From: Streptomyces sp. STR69
GTDB lineage: Bacteria; Actinomycetota; Actinomycetes; Streptomycetales; Streptomycetaceae
NCBI RefSeq assembly: GCF_024519455.1
Contig: NZ_JALJRY010000016.1
Location: 1 to 64,000 of the forward strand
Direction: 5' to 3'
DNA: 64,000 bases
Under the pieces are notes generated by a model. It was given only the letters and a program-made list of their open reading frames with translations. It did no database searches and was not told the origin of the DNA. Each line of letters starts with the position of its first letter. Positions within the stretch are counted from its first letter, which is position 1. Below are positions 24,357 to 33,344 of this stretch, piece after piece. Position numbers and translations under genes: made by a program.

Positions 24357-25634
24357 TCAGTGATGTGACACTTTTCGGCGCTCAAAGTGGGCCATAGCCG
24401 CAGCAACCGTCGAGTAGATAACGGCGACCGTGACCACCAGCGTCACCGAGCGGCCGTCCGGCGGCAGTACCAGGGCGGCCATCGCCGCCGCGCCGACGAA
24501 AGCGACGTTGAACAGCACGTCGTAGACGGAGAAGATCCGGCCGCGGAAGCCGTCGTCCACCAAGAACTGCACGATCGTGTCCGTGGCGATCTTCGCGCCC
24601 TGTGTGGTCAGGCCCAGGACGAAGGCCGCCGCCAGCATCGGGGCGGTGGTGAACGGGAGGCCGAGGGCCGGTTCCAGGACCGCGGCGCCCGCGGCGCACA
24701 CGGCGATCCAGCGGCCGGGGCCGAGTCGTCCGGCGGCCCAGGGTGTCACCACGGCCGCCACGAAGAAGCCGGCGCCGGAAACCCCCAACGCCAGCCCCAG
24801 CAGGCGCAGTCCGCCGTCCGGGGTCGACGACAGGGCGTACCGGCAGAGCATCAGCAGCAGGACCGTCAGGGCGCCGTAACAGAAGCGCATCAGTGTCATC
24901 GCAAGGAGAGCCCGGACCGCTTCCCGGCGCTGCGGTGCGGCGAGATGCCGTAGCGCCGCTTTGAGGTCCCGGGCGGTGCCTGCGAGGGCTGATGTCAGTC
25001 GGGGGCGGGTCAACGCGAGGTCGGGGCCGAGGAGTTCGGGGGCCATGCGCAAGGAGGTGAGGGCCGCGCACAGATACAGGGCCGCGCCCAGCAGGACCAC
25101 CGTGGCGTCGGTGTCCGCGACCAGCAGCCGGACGACGAAGGCGAGGCCGCCGCCCGCGGTCGCCGCCAGCGTTCCGGCCGTGGGGGAAAGGGAGTTGGCG
25201 AGGACGAGCCGTTCGTCGTCGACCACGCGAGGGAGTGCGGCGGACAGACCGGCGAGGACGAAGCGGTTGACGGCGGTGACGCACAGCGCGGAGACGTAGA
25301 AGAGCCAGTCCGGGACGTGGCTCACCATCAGAACGGCCGTCAGCGCGGCCAGCAGGGCGCGCAGCAGGTTGCCGTAGAGGAAGACCTGGCGGCGGCGCCA
25401 GCGGTCCAGGAGGACGCCGGCGAAGGGGCCGATGAGGGAGTACGGGAGGAGCAGGACCGCCATCGCGGAGGCGATCGCGGTGGCCGAGGTCTGTTTCTCC
25501 GGGGAGAAGACGACGTAGGTGGCGAGTGCGACCTGATAGACGCCGTCCGCGCCCTGGGAGAGCAGCCGCACGGCGAGCAGGTGCCGGAAGCCCTGGAAGC
25601 GCAGAAGGACGCGCAGGTCATGGACGACGGCCAT
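24357..25634 (-). CDS. Major facilitator superfamily transporter
   Basis: About 425 residues with some 12 hydrophobic segments. The loop after TM2 carries LDRWRRRQVFLYGN, the MFS signature region. The N terminus begins MAVVHDLRVLLRFQGFRHLLAVRLLSQGADG. The substrate is unknown; the layout resembles drug or metabolite exporters. ATG 25634 is preceded by GAGG at good distance; GTG 25640 is too close to that site. It lies downstream of the inositol-phosphate synthase gene on the same strand, with 75 bp between. Confidence 0.85.
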   Translation of the reverse strand: MAVVHDLRVLLRFQGFRHLLAVRLLSQGADGVYQVALATYVVFSPEKQTSATAIASAMAVLLLPYSLIGPFAGVLLDRWRRRQVFLYGNLLRALLAALTAVLMVSHVPDWLFYVSALCVTAVNRFVLAGLSAALPRVVDDERLVLANSLSPTAGTLAATAGGGLAFVVRLLVADTDATVVLLGAALYLCAALTSLRMAPELLGPDLALTRPRLTSALAGTARDLKAALRHLAAPQRREAVRALLAMTLMRFCYGALTVLLLMLCRYALSSTPDGGLRLLGLALGVSGAGFFVAAVVTPWAAGRLGPGRWIAVCAAGAAVLEPALGLPFTTAPMLAAAFVLGLTTQGAKIATDTIVQFLVDDGFRGRIFSVYDVLFNVAFVGAAAMAALVLPPDGRSVTLVVTVAVIYSTVAAAMAHFERRKVSHH

Positions 25635-25709
25635 GGGCACAGCCTCACATACGAGGAGGGTCCCCGGGCGGAATGCCCCGGGGACCCTCGACGACCAACC
25701 CGGCGGGTC

Positions 25710-26792
25710 CTAGCGCTCGACCTCGCCCTTGATGAACTTCTCGACGTTGGCGTAGGCCTCGTCGTCGAAGTACTGGACCGGCGGGGACTTCATGAAGTAG
25801 CTCGACGCGGAGAGGATCGGGCCGCCGATGCCGCGGTCCTTGGCGATCTTCGCGGCGCGCAGGGCGTCGATGATGACACCCGCGGAGTTCGGGGAGTCCC
25901 AGACCTCCAGCTTGTACTCCAGGTTCAGCGGGACATCGCCGAAGGCACGGCCTTCGAGGCGGACGTAGGCCCACTTGCGGTCGTCGAGCCACTGGACGTA
26001 GTCCGACGGGCCGATGTGGACGTTCTTCTCGCCCAGGTCGCGGTCCGGGATCTGTGAGGTGACGGCCTGCGTCTTCGAGATCTTCTTGGACTCCAGGCGG
26101 TCGCGCTCCAGCATGTTCTTGAAGTCCATGTTGCCGCCGACGTTGAGCTGCATCGTGCGCTCAAGGCGGACACCGCGGTCCTCGAACAGCTTCGCCATCA
26201 CGCGGTGCGTGATGGTGGCGCCGACCTGCGACTTGATGTCGTCGCCGACGATCGGGACGCCCGCCTCGGTGAACTTGTCCGCCCACTCCTTGGTGCCGGC
26301 GATGAAGACCGGGAGGGCGTTGACGAAGGCGACCTTGGCGTCGATGGCGCACTGGGCGTAGAACTTCGCCGCGTCCTCGGAGCCGACGGGCAGGTAGCAG
26401 ATGAGGACGTCGACCTGCTTGTCCTTGAGGATCTGGACCACGTCGACCGGGGTCTCGGCGGACTCCTCGATCGTCATGCGGTAGTACTTGCCCAGGCCGT
26501 CGAGGGTGTGGCCGCGCTGGACCGTGACGCCCTTGTTCGGGACGTCGCAGATCTTGATGGTGTTGTTCTCGCTGGCACCGATGGCGTCGGAGAGGTCGAG
26601 TCCGACCTTCTTCGCGTCGACGTCGAACGCGGCGACGAACTCGACGTCACCGACGTGGTACTCGCCGAACTGGACGTGCATCAGACCCGGGACCTTGGCC
26701 GCCGGATCGGCGTCCTTGTAGTACTCGACGCCCTGTACCAGTGAGGCGGCGCAGTTGCCCACGCCGACAATGGCTACGCGAACCGAACCCAT
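25710..26792 (-). CDS. ino1: Inositol-3-phosphate synthase
   Basis: A 360-residue NAD-dependent enzyme converting glucose 6-phosphate to inositol 3-phosphate. It starts MGSVRVAIVGVGNCAASLVQG (Rossmann site) and contains YLPVGSEDAAKFYAQ, NVGGNMDFKNMLERDRLESKK and SQVGATITHR, the core segments of the actinobacterial family. In actinobacteria the product feeds mycothiol and phosphatidylinositol lipids. I chose ATG 26792 (GGGAG upstream); the frame is open 16 codons further. It lies 44 bp downstream of the PadR-type gene. Confidence 0.93.
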   Translation of the reverse strand: MGSVRVAIVGVGNCAASLVQGVEYYKDADPAAKVPGLMHVQFGEYHVGDVEFVAAFDVDAKKVGLDLSDAIGASENNTIKICDVPNKGVTVQRGHTLDGLGKYYRMTIEESAETPVDVVQILKDKQVDVLICYLPVGSEDAAKFYAQCAIDAKVAFVNALPVFIAGTKEWADKFTEAGVPIVGDDIKSQVGATITHRVMAKLFEDRGVRLERTMQLNVGGNMDFKNMLERDRLESKKISKTQAVTSQIPDRDLGEKNVHIGPSDYVQWLDDRKWAYVRLEGRAFGDVPLNLEYKLEVWDSPNSAGVIIDALRAAKIAKDRGIGGPILSASSYFMKSPPVQYFDDEAYANVEKFIKGEVER

Positions 26793-26836
26793 TCCGGTTG
26801 CTCCCTGTGTGTGCGAGGTGAGGCCCTGACTGGACC

Positions 26837-27523
26837 TCATGTGGTGGTGTCATCGGACGGATCCGGCCCGGGGGTGGCACCCCCGAGCCGGGGCAGGCCG
26901 CCCGACTCCCCAGATGTGCTGTCCTGCTGAGCGGTGCCGTCCGGAACGGGACCCTTCAGGTCACGTCCGGCCCGCTCACTCTCGATGAGCTCGTTCAGCC
27001 AGCGCACTTCGCGCTCCACGGACTCCATTCCGTGGCGCTGGAGCTCAAGGGTGTAGTCGTCGAGGCGCTCCCGGGTCCGCGCCAGGGAGGCACGCATCTT
27101 CTCCAGACGCTCCTCCAGCCGGCTGCGGCGGCCCTCCAGTACGCGCATGCGTACGTCGCGTGACGTCTGCCCGAAGAAGGCGAAACGAGCGGCGAAATGT
27201 TCGTCCTCGTACGCGTCGGGCCCCGTCTGCGAGAGCAGCTCCTCGAAGTGCTCCTTACCTTCCGCCGTCAACCGGTAGACGATCTTGGCGCGACGCCCGG
27301 CGAGTGTGGCCGTGAGGGCGTCCTCAGGAGTGTTCCCCGACTCCTCGATCAACCAGCCGTTGGCGACCAGCGTCTTGAGGCAGGGATAGAGCGTCCCGTA
27401 GCTGAACGCACGGAACACACCCAGTGATGTGTTGAGTCGTTTCCGCAGCTCATAGCCGTGCATCGAGGATTCGCGGAGAAGGCCGAGGATGGCGAACTCA
27501 AGGATGCCGGAGCGCCGGCTCAT
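26837..27523 (-). CDS. PadR-family transcriptional regulator
   Basis: A 228-residue regulator. The N-terminal winged helix begins MSRRSGILEFAILGLLRESSMHGYELRKRL with recognition part FSYGTLYPCLKTLVANGWL. The C-terminal dimerisation helices span about 100–180, followed by a short Gly/Ser/Pro tail. ATG 27523 has GGAGGAGG upstream. It sits upstream of the inositol-phosphate synthase gene, which it may share a transcript with, and divergent from a PBP gene. A perfect inverted repeat at 27576–27596 is its likely operator. Confidence 0.9.
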   Translation of the reverse strand: MSRRSGILEFAILGLLRESSMHGYELRKRLNTSLGVFRAFSYGTLYPCLKTLVANGWLIEESGNTPEDALTATLAGRRAKIVYRLTAEGKEHFEELLSQTGPDAYEDEHFAARFAFFGQTSRDVRMRVLEGRRSRLEERLEKMRASLARTRERLDDYTLELQRHGMESVEREVRWLNELIESERAGRDLKGPVPDGTAQQDSTSGESGGLPRLGGATPGPDPSDDTTT

Positions 27524-27575
27524 CGTCGCCTCCTCCCTGTCCGCGGTCCGACCATGACGGTCTTTATGCCGAGCT

Positions 27576-27596
27576 GATGTATCGACTCGATACATC
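27576..27596. promoter_or_regulatory. Probable PadR operator
   Basis: Perfect inverted repeat GATGTATCGA-C-TCGATACATC, about 55 bp upstream of the padR-like start in the 375-bp gap to the PBP gene. PadR-family operators are typically ATGT/ACAT-ended palindromes. The rest of this gap (27597–27898) shows no gene. Confidence 0.7.
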
Positions 27597-27898
27597 CAGA
27601 CGATAGAACGGCCTTCCGGATGCGACAAGTGGGGAGATGGTGAGCGGCGTCACATCACTGATTCGTTGGAAGCAAGTTGCCTGATTTGGGGTGAACTTCG
27701 GGGCTAAGCAGGTTTTGACGGTGCGTAGTCTGTGCGGCATGCACACCACCGGGAACCAAGTGACGCGTGGGGGCGTCAACGTCCCCGGTGCGGTACGGAT
27801 GAATGCAGAACCGACCACATCCGTACTTCGGGGGGACCGGAAACCAGCCGCCGTTTCCAGGCGCGCACGGGTGCGCCTGCCCGAGGAGTAATCGTTCG

Positions 27899-30511
27899 AT
27901 GAGCGAGCACCGTCGCAAACCGCCGCAGCCGCAGGGAGGCGGACGTGCCGCGGACCGACGCGGCCAGTCCGGACCGACCTCCGGCCGCCGCGCGGCACCG
28001 CGAGGCGCCACCACCGGGTCTCCATCCGATTCCTATGGGTCCAACCCCGCCGATGCGGGGGGTGACGACCGCCAGTACGGCAGCCGTGCCGAAGCCCGTC
28101 GGGCCACGCAGAGAGGCGGCGGCCGTCGTAGAGGGGCCGAGCCGGCAGGCCGCGGTCCCGGTGGCCCGAACGGGCCCGGCCGGGGCAGAGGACGCGGTCC
28201 CGCGCCCGGCAAGAAGAGGTTCATCGACTATCCGCGCTTCGACAAGTACGGATGGCGCCGCTGGATGCCCTCCTGGCGGCTTGTCTCCGGCCTGTCCCTG
28301 TTGTTCTTCGGCAGCCTCGTGGCCGCGGTCGGTGTCGGCTACGCGATGGTCAGCATCCCCAGCGAGAACACCGCCGCCAAGTCGCAGAACAACGTCTACT
28401 ACTGGGCCAACGGCGACCAGATGGTCGCCACGGGCACCGGGGCGAACCGTCAGAACATCACCATCGATCAGATCCCCAAGGCCATGCAGTGGTCGGTGAT
28501 CTCGGCCGAGAACAAGAGCTTCTACACGGACTCGGGCGTCGACCCCATGGGTATCGCCCGGGCCCTGGTCAACATGGCCCGGGGCGGTGAGACGCAGGGT
28601 GGTTCGACGATCACCCAGCAGTTCGTCAAGAACACCTACCTGAGCCAGGAACAGACGGTCAGCCGTAAGTTCAAGGAGATGTTCATCTCCATCAAGGTCG
28701 GGACGTCGCTCAGCAAGGAGCAGGTCCTCCAGGGCTACCTGAACACCTCGTACTACGGCCGCGGCGCCTACGGCATACAGGCCGCCGCGCAGACCTATTA
28801 CGGCGTGGACGCGGTCAAGCTGACGCCCAGTCAGTGTGCCTTCCTGGCCGCCCTGTTGAAGGGGCCGACGTACTACGACCCGATCGGCGCCACGAACATC
28901 GACTCCGCGGCCACTCCCGCCGCCAACCGCAAGCGCTCCGAGGCCCGCTGGAGCTGGATCCTCGAGCAGATGCACGACGACAAGCGCATCACGGACGCCG
29001 AGTACCAGACGGCCATCAAGAAGTACCCCACGCCCCAGGGCCTGAAGGCGACCAAGGGCATGACCGGCCAGATCAGCTACCTGGTCGACACGGCCAAGAA
29101 GTACGTCCTGAGCCACTCGAACATCTCGCAGACCGAGTTCGACCAGGGCGGCTTCCAGATCTACACGACCTTCCAGAAGGACAAGGTCAACGAGCTGAGC
29201 GCGGCCGTGAAGAAGATCCAGAATGAGCGCATCGACCCGAAGAAGCGCAGTCTGGACAAGTACGTCCAGTTCGGCGCGGCGTCGGTGACGCCGAAGGACG
29301 GAGCGATCGTCGCCCTCTATGGAGGTGACGGTTACGAGAACGGCCACTTCACCAACAACGCCGACACCTCGGGTGTCCCAGTGGGCTCGACCTGGAAGCC
29401 GTTCGTGCTCGCCGCGGCCATGGAGTACGGCACGTACAAGACCGACGGTGTCGGTATCTCGCCGCTCAGCAAGTACAACGGCGACGACCATCTCAAGGTC
29501 AGAAACCAGGACGGCTCGTACGTCCTGAACAAGGACAACTCGATCTTCTACCAGAACAACGAGAGCAACTATCCCTGGGGCTACATCACGCTCCGCAAGG
29601 CGATGGAGCAGTCCATCAACACGCCGTACGTGCAGCTCGGTATGGACGTCGGGATGACGAAGGTGAAGGCCGTCGCCAAGTCGGCGGGCATCCTGGACGG
29701 CAGCATGGCGAAGGACCTCAACGCGTCGTTCGCCATCGGTACATCGACCCCCAGCGCGATCCGGATGGCCGACGCCTACGCGACGTTCGCCGCCTCGGGC
29801 AAGCAGGCGGACCCGTACTCGGTGACGGCCGTCAAGCATGGCGGGCAGCCGGTGTCCGGCTTCAGCAAGCCCGTTGTGAAGCAGGCGATGCCGGAGAACG
29901 TGGCGAACAACGTCACGGACACCCTGGAGAACGTCATCCAGAACGGTACGGCCAAGAACGCCAAGGCTCTGGGCCGCACGGCGGCCGGCAAGACCGGTAC
30001 CACCGACAGCAACAAGTCGGCCTGGTTCGTCGGCTACACCCAGCAGCTCTCGACCTCGATCGCGATGTTCAGGGAGAACCCCAAGGACGCCGAACTGCTC
30101 TCCATGAACGGTACGGCGGGGGTCGCCTCCATCCATGGTGGTGACATCCCGACATCGATCTGGACCGAGTACATGGAGGCCGCACTCAAGGGGAAGTCCG
30201 ACCTGGGCTTCCCGGACGCCACCAAGATCGACAAGGTTCAGAACGAGGACGGCGCACCGTCTCCCTCTCCGACGCCCGTGGTGACGCCGAGCGAGACGCC
30301 CAGTGAAACACCGAGCGAGACGCCCAGTGAAACACCGAGTTCGACGCCATCGGCATCCGAGTCCTGCCGGTTCAGTTGGCAGTGCAGTGACAATGGCGGC
30401 ACCGACGGAGGCACGACGTCCACACCGACGGACACGGCTACTGCGACGGAGTCCAGCGGCACCAATAACGGCAACGGCAATGGGGGCTTCTTCGGAGGCT
30501 CAACCGGTTAG
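27899..30511 (+). CDS. Bifunctional penicillin-binding protein (transglycosylase and transpeptidase)
   Basis: An 870-residue class A PBP. A basic, Gly/Arg/Pro-rich cytosolic tail (about 110 residues) precedes one TM helix (LVSGLSLLFFGSLVAAVGVGYAM). The GT51 domain has catalytic Glu204 in SAENKSFYTDSGVDP and GGSTITQQFVKN. The transpeptidase domain has S497-TWK, SIN and KTG (Lys698). The C-terminal tail is Ser/Thr/Pro/Glu repeats and a Gly/Asn end. It polymerises and cross-links peptidoglycan outside the membrane. ATG 27899 follows GAGGAG; an upstream frame from 27803 is unlikely to be translated. Confidence 0.94.
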   Translation: MSEHRRKPPQPQGGGRAADRRGQSGPTSGRRAAPRGATTGSPSDSYGSNPADAGGDDRQYGSRAEARRATQRGGGRRRGAEPAGRGPGGPNGPGRGRGRGPAPGKKRFIDYPRFDKYGWRRWMPSWRLVSGLSLLFFGSLVAAVGVGYAMVSIPSENTAAKSQNNVYYWANGDQMVATGTGANRQNITIDQIPKAMQWSVISAENKSFYTDSGVDPMGIARALVNMARGGETQGGSTITQQFVKNTYLSQEQTVSRKFKEMFISIKVGTSLSKEQVLQGYLNTSYYGRGAYGIQAAAQTYYGVDAVKLTPSQCAFLAALLKGPTYYDPIGATNIDSAATPAANRKRSEARWSWILEQMHDDKRITDAEYQTAIKKYPTPQGLKATKGMTGQISYLVDTAKKYVLSHSNISQTEFDQGGFQIYTTFQKDKVNELSAAVKKIQNERIDPKKRSLDKYVQFGAASVTPKDGAIVALYGGDGYENGHFTNNADTSGVPVGSTWKPFVLAAAMEYGTYKTDGVGISPLSKYNGDDHLKVRNQDGSYVLNKDNSIFYQNNESNYPWGYITLRKAMEQSINTPYVQLGMDVGMTKVKAVAKSAGILDGSMAKDLNASFAIGTSTPSAIRMADAYATFAASGKQADPYSVTAVKHGGQPVSGFSKPVVKQAMPENVANNVTDTLENVIQNGTAKNAKALGRTAAGKTGTTDSNKSAWFVGYTQQLSTSIAMFRENPKDAELLSMNGTAGVASIHGGDIPTSIWTEYMEAALKGKSDLGFPDATKIDKVQNEDGAPSPSPTPVVTPSETPSETPSETPSETPSSTPSASESCRFSWQCSDNGGTDGGTTSTPTDTATATESSGTNNGNGNGGFFGGSTG
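30287..30334 (+). repeat. Two 24-bp tandem repeats in the PBP tail
   Basis: The 24-bp unit at 30287–30310 is repeated exactly at 30311–30334 and encodes TPSE-type repeats in the extracellular Ser/Thr/Pro tail of the PBP. Confidence 0.9.
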
Positions 30512-30518
30512 CCGCCAT

Positions 30519-30564
30519 ACCGTCCACGATGGGTGTTTCACGTGAAACACCCATCGTGGACGGT
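30519..30564. terminator. 46-bp perfect palindrome with a parS core, after the PBP gene
   Basis: Exact palindrome from 30519 to 30564 centred on the parS at 30535–30548, starting 8 bp past the PBP stop. Its right end runs into the next parS. As RNA it forms a very strong hairpin, so it probably terminates the PBP transcript. Confidence 0.75.
30535..30548. other. parS: parS site
   Basis: Perfect GTTTCACGTGAAAC, the centre of the 46-bp palindrome. Confidence 0.95.
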
Positions 30565-30576
30565 TTCACGTGAAAC
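30563..30576. other. parS: parS site
   Basis: Perfect GTTTCACGTGAAAC, starting 28 bp after the previous parS. The flanks are not palindromic. Confidence 0.95.
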
Positions 30577-30648
30577 AGGGGCCGTCGCATCCACCAGGTT
30601 GCGGCGGCCCTCGGCGTACTCCTAGGTGTGTACGGCAGGATGTGCCCC

Positions 30649-32148
30649 ATGCCCAGTGCAGAACTGACGCCCACGAGCGTGCACGAGCCGGATCCGGTAA
30701 GGCCGACCAAGGTTGACCAGGTCGCCGCCGCCGGCAGCGAACTGATCGGTGGCCCTATCGGCCGGCGCGCCCTCCTCGGGACGTCCTGGTGGACTCCCGT
30801 ACGGGTCGTCGCGCTGGTGGCGATCGGTATGTTCGCCCTCGGCCTGGTCCAGAAGGCGCCCTGCTACAACAGCGGTTGGTTCTTCGGCGCGAGTTCGCAG
30901 TACACGCACGCGTGCTACTCGGACATCCCGCACCTGTACCAGGGGCGCGGCTTCGCCGACGGGCTCGTCCCGTACTTCGACAAGCTCCCCGGCGACATGC
31001 AGTACCTCGAATACCCGGTGCTGACGGGTGTGTTCATGGAGGTGGCCGCCTGGCTCACACCGGGCAGCGGCAGCATCCAGCACCAGGAACAGTGGTACTG
31101 GATGGTCAACGCCGGGATGCTGATGGTGTGCGCCGCCGTCATCGTCGTATGCGTCAGCCGCACGCACGCTCGCCGGCCCTGGGACGGACTGCTGGTCGCC
31201 CTGGCTCCCGCCTTCGCGCTCACCGCCACCATCAACTGGGACCTGCTGGCCGTCGCTCTGACGGCCTCGGCGATGCTGATGTGGTCCCGGGGCCGTTCCC
31301 TCGCTTTCGGCGTCCTGTTGGGCCTTGCCACGGCCGCCAAGCTGTATCCCGTCTTTCTCCTCGGCCCGTTGTTCCTGCTGTGCTGGCGTGCGGGCAAGTG
31401 GCGGGACTTCGGGAAGGCGTTCGGCGGAACCGCCGTCGCCTGGCTGGCGGTGAACCTGCCGGTGATGCTCTTCGCCTTCGACGGCTGGTCGAAGTTCTAT
31501 ACGTTCAGCCAGGAACGGGGCGTCGACTTCGGGTCGTTCTGGCTGATCCTGGCCCAGAACTCCACCGACCCGCTCAGCACCGACACCGTCAACACGTTCG
31601 CCACCCTGCTGATGCTCCTGTGCTGCGGAGCCATCGCGGCGCTCACGCTGACCGCTCCACGCCGGCCGCGGTTCGCTCAGCTGGCCTTCCTGATCGTCGC
31701 GGCGTTCATCCTGACCAACAAGGTCTACTCGCCGCAGTACGTGCTGTGGCTGGTCCCCCTGGCCGTGCTGGCCCGGCCGAAGTGGCGGGACTTCCTGATC
31801 TGGCAGGCGTGCGAGGTGGCGTACTTCCTGGGGATCTGGATGTACCTCGCGTACACGACCAGCGGAGACGCCCACAAGGGCCTGCCGACCGACGGCTATC
31901 ACTGGGCCATCGGCTTGCACCTCCTGGGCACGCTCTACCTGTGCGCCGTGATCGTGCGCGACATCCTCATGCCGGAGCGGGACGTGGTGCGCCTGGCGGG
32001 CGACGACGACCCCTCGGGAGGGGTGCTCGACCGGGCGGAGGACGTGTTCGTGTTCGGGGCCGCGGCCCGTCCCGGACGGCATGCGGCCCCCTTCGACGGA
32101 CCGCAGGTGGAATGGGGCGGCGAGGGGTCGGCCGACCGTTCGCTCTGA
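30649..32148 (+). CDS. Polytopic membrane glycosyltransferase-like protein (GT87/DUF2029 type)
   Basis: About 499 residues with some nine hydrophobic segments starting at VRVVALVAIGMFALGLVQ. The first external loop contains acidic residues (YSDIPHLYQ), as in GT-C enzymes that use polyprenyl-phosphate sugars. Repeated short motifs (GLATAAKLYPVFLLGP, TNKVYSPQYVLWLVP) are typical of the GT87/DUF2029 group. Donor and acceptor are unknown. ATG 30649 follows GGCAGGA; ATG 30640 and GTG 30628 are alternatives. A bidirectional terminator follows. Confidence 0.8.
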   Translation: MPSAELTPTSVHEPDPVRPTKVDQVAAAGSELIGGPIGRRALLGTSWWTPVRVVALVAIGMFALGLVQKAPCYNSGWFFGASSQYTHACYSDIPHLYQGRGFADGLVPYFDKLPGDMQYLEYPVLTGVFMEVAAWLTPGSGSIQHQEQWYWMVNAGMLMVCAAVIVVCVSRTHARRPWDGLLVALAPAFALTATINWDLLAVALTASAMLMWSRGRSLAFGVLLGLATAAKLYPVFLLGPLFLLCWRAGKWRDFGKAFGGTAVAWLAVNLPVMLFAFDGWSKFYTFSQERGVDFGSFWLILAQNSTDPLSTDTVNTFATLLMLLCCGAIAALTLTAPRRPRFAQLAFLIVAAFILTNKVYSPQYVLWLVPLAVLARPKWRDFLIWQACEVAYFLGIWMYLAYTTSGDAHKGLPTDGYHWAIGLHLLGTLYLCAVIVRDILMPERDVVRLAGDDDPSGGVLDRAEDVFVFGAAARPGRHAAPFDGPQVEWGGEGSADRSL

Positions 32149-32175
32149 GCGAACAGAGCCTGGCCAGGACACGCG

Positions 32176-32211
32176 AAAGGCCGTACACGGAACCTTCCGT
32201 GTACGGCCTTT
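32176..32211. terminator. Bidirectional terminator between converging genes
   Basis: A perfect 15-bp stem, AAAGGCCGTACACGG (32176–32190) with CCGTGTACGGCCTTT (32197–32211), and a 6-nt loop, lying between the GT87-like gene and the racemase-like gene. Confidence 0.9.
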
Positions 32212-32229
32212 CTGCTGTTCCGGGGAGGC

Positions 32230-33261
32230 TCAGCGATCCACGATGCGGTCGAACTGGGTTGTGGTGTGCCGCAGATGGGCCACCAGCTCCTCGCCGACCT
32301 TCGGCTCGGCCGCTTCCGAGGGCACGAACAGGATCGAGACCTGCATGTGCGGAGGCTCGGCGAACCAGCGCTGCTTGCCGTCCCAGACGAACGGAGAAAG
32401 GTTCCGGTTCACCGTGGCCAGGCCGGCGCGGGCGACGCCCTTGGCGCGTGGCATCACGCCGTGCAGTGCCTTGGGTGCCTCCAGGCCCACCCCGTGCGAC
32501 GTACCGCCCGCCACGACCACCAGATAGCCGTCCGAGGCCGCCTTCTGCTGCCGGTAGCCGAAGCGGTCGCCCTTGGAGACCCGCGTGACGTCCAGGACCG
32601 CCCCGCGGTACTCGGTGGCCTCGTGGTCCCCCAGCCACAGCCGGGTGCCGATGCGGGCCCGGAAACGGGTCTGCGGGAACTGCTGCTGCAGCCGGGCGAG
32701 TTCCTCGGCCTTCAGGTGGCTCACGAACATCGTGTGCAACGGCAGCCGCGCGGCACGCAGCCGGTCCATCCAGCCGATGACCTCCTCGACGGCGTCCGAG
32801 CCGTCGGTGCGGTCCAGCGGGAGGTGGATGGCGAAGCCCTCCAAGCGGACGTTCTCTATGGCCGAGTGCAGCTGGGGCAGTTCCTGCTCGCTGACGCCGT
32901 GTCTCTTCATCGAGGACATCACCTCGATGACCACACGGGCGCCCACGAGGCCGTACACACCGTCGATGGACGACACCGAACGGATCACCCGGTCCGGCAG
33001 CGGAACGGGCTCCTCACCGCGGCGGTATGGCGTCAGCACCAGCAGGTCGCCCCCGAACCAGTCCTTGATCCGGGCGGCCTCGTACGTCGTGCCGACGGCG
33101 AGGACGTCCGCGCCCAGACGCGTCGCCTCCTCCGCGAGCCGCTCGTGCCCGAAGCCGTAGCCGTTGCCCTTGCAGACCGGGACGAGCCCCGGGAACTGCT
33201 CGGCCACGTGCTTGTGGTGCGCCCGCCAGCGCGCAGTGTCGACGTAGAGCGTGAGCGCCAT
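32230..33261 (-). CDS. Alanine racemase-like PLP protein
   Basis: A 343-residue protein with the PLP-binding start of alanine racemases: VPVCKGNGYGFG, with Lys31 as the expected Schiff-base residue. A TIM-barrel pattern follows (VIEVMSSMKRHGV, LEGFAIHLPLD, MFVSHLKAEEL). It is shorter than standard Alr (about 370–390), and the usual C-terminal catalytic Tyr segment is not obvious, so racemase activity is uncertain. The neighbouring femX gene (upstream, same strand) suggests a wall-precursor role. Confidence 0.8.
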   Translation of the reverse strand: MALTLYVDTARWRAHHKHVAEQFPGLVPVCKGNGYGFGHERLAEEATRLGADVLAVGTTYEAARIKDWFGGDLLVLTPYRRGEEPVPLPDRVIRSVSSIDGVYGLVGARVVIEVMSSMKRHGVSEQELPQLHSAIENVRLEGFAIHLPLDRTDGSDAVEEVIGWMDRLRAARLPLHTMFVSHLKAEELARLQQQFPQTRFRARIGTRLWLGDHEATEYRGAVLDVTRVSKGDRFGYRQQKAASDGYLVVVAGGTSHGVGLEAPKALHGVMPRAKGVARAGLATVNRNLSPFVWDGKQRWFAEPPHMQVSILFVPSEAAEPKVGEELVAHLRHTTTQFDRIVDR

Positions 33262-33344
33262 GGCCGGACCTGGAACCTTTCGGGTGGCTGCGGTGTATCA
33301 GGAGTATGAGAGCTGTCGACGCTATCGAAGCGAGGACCGTCGGG

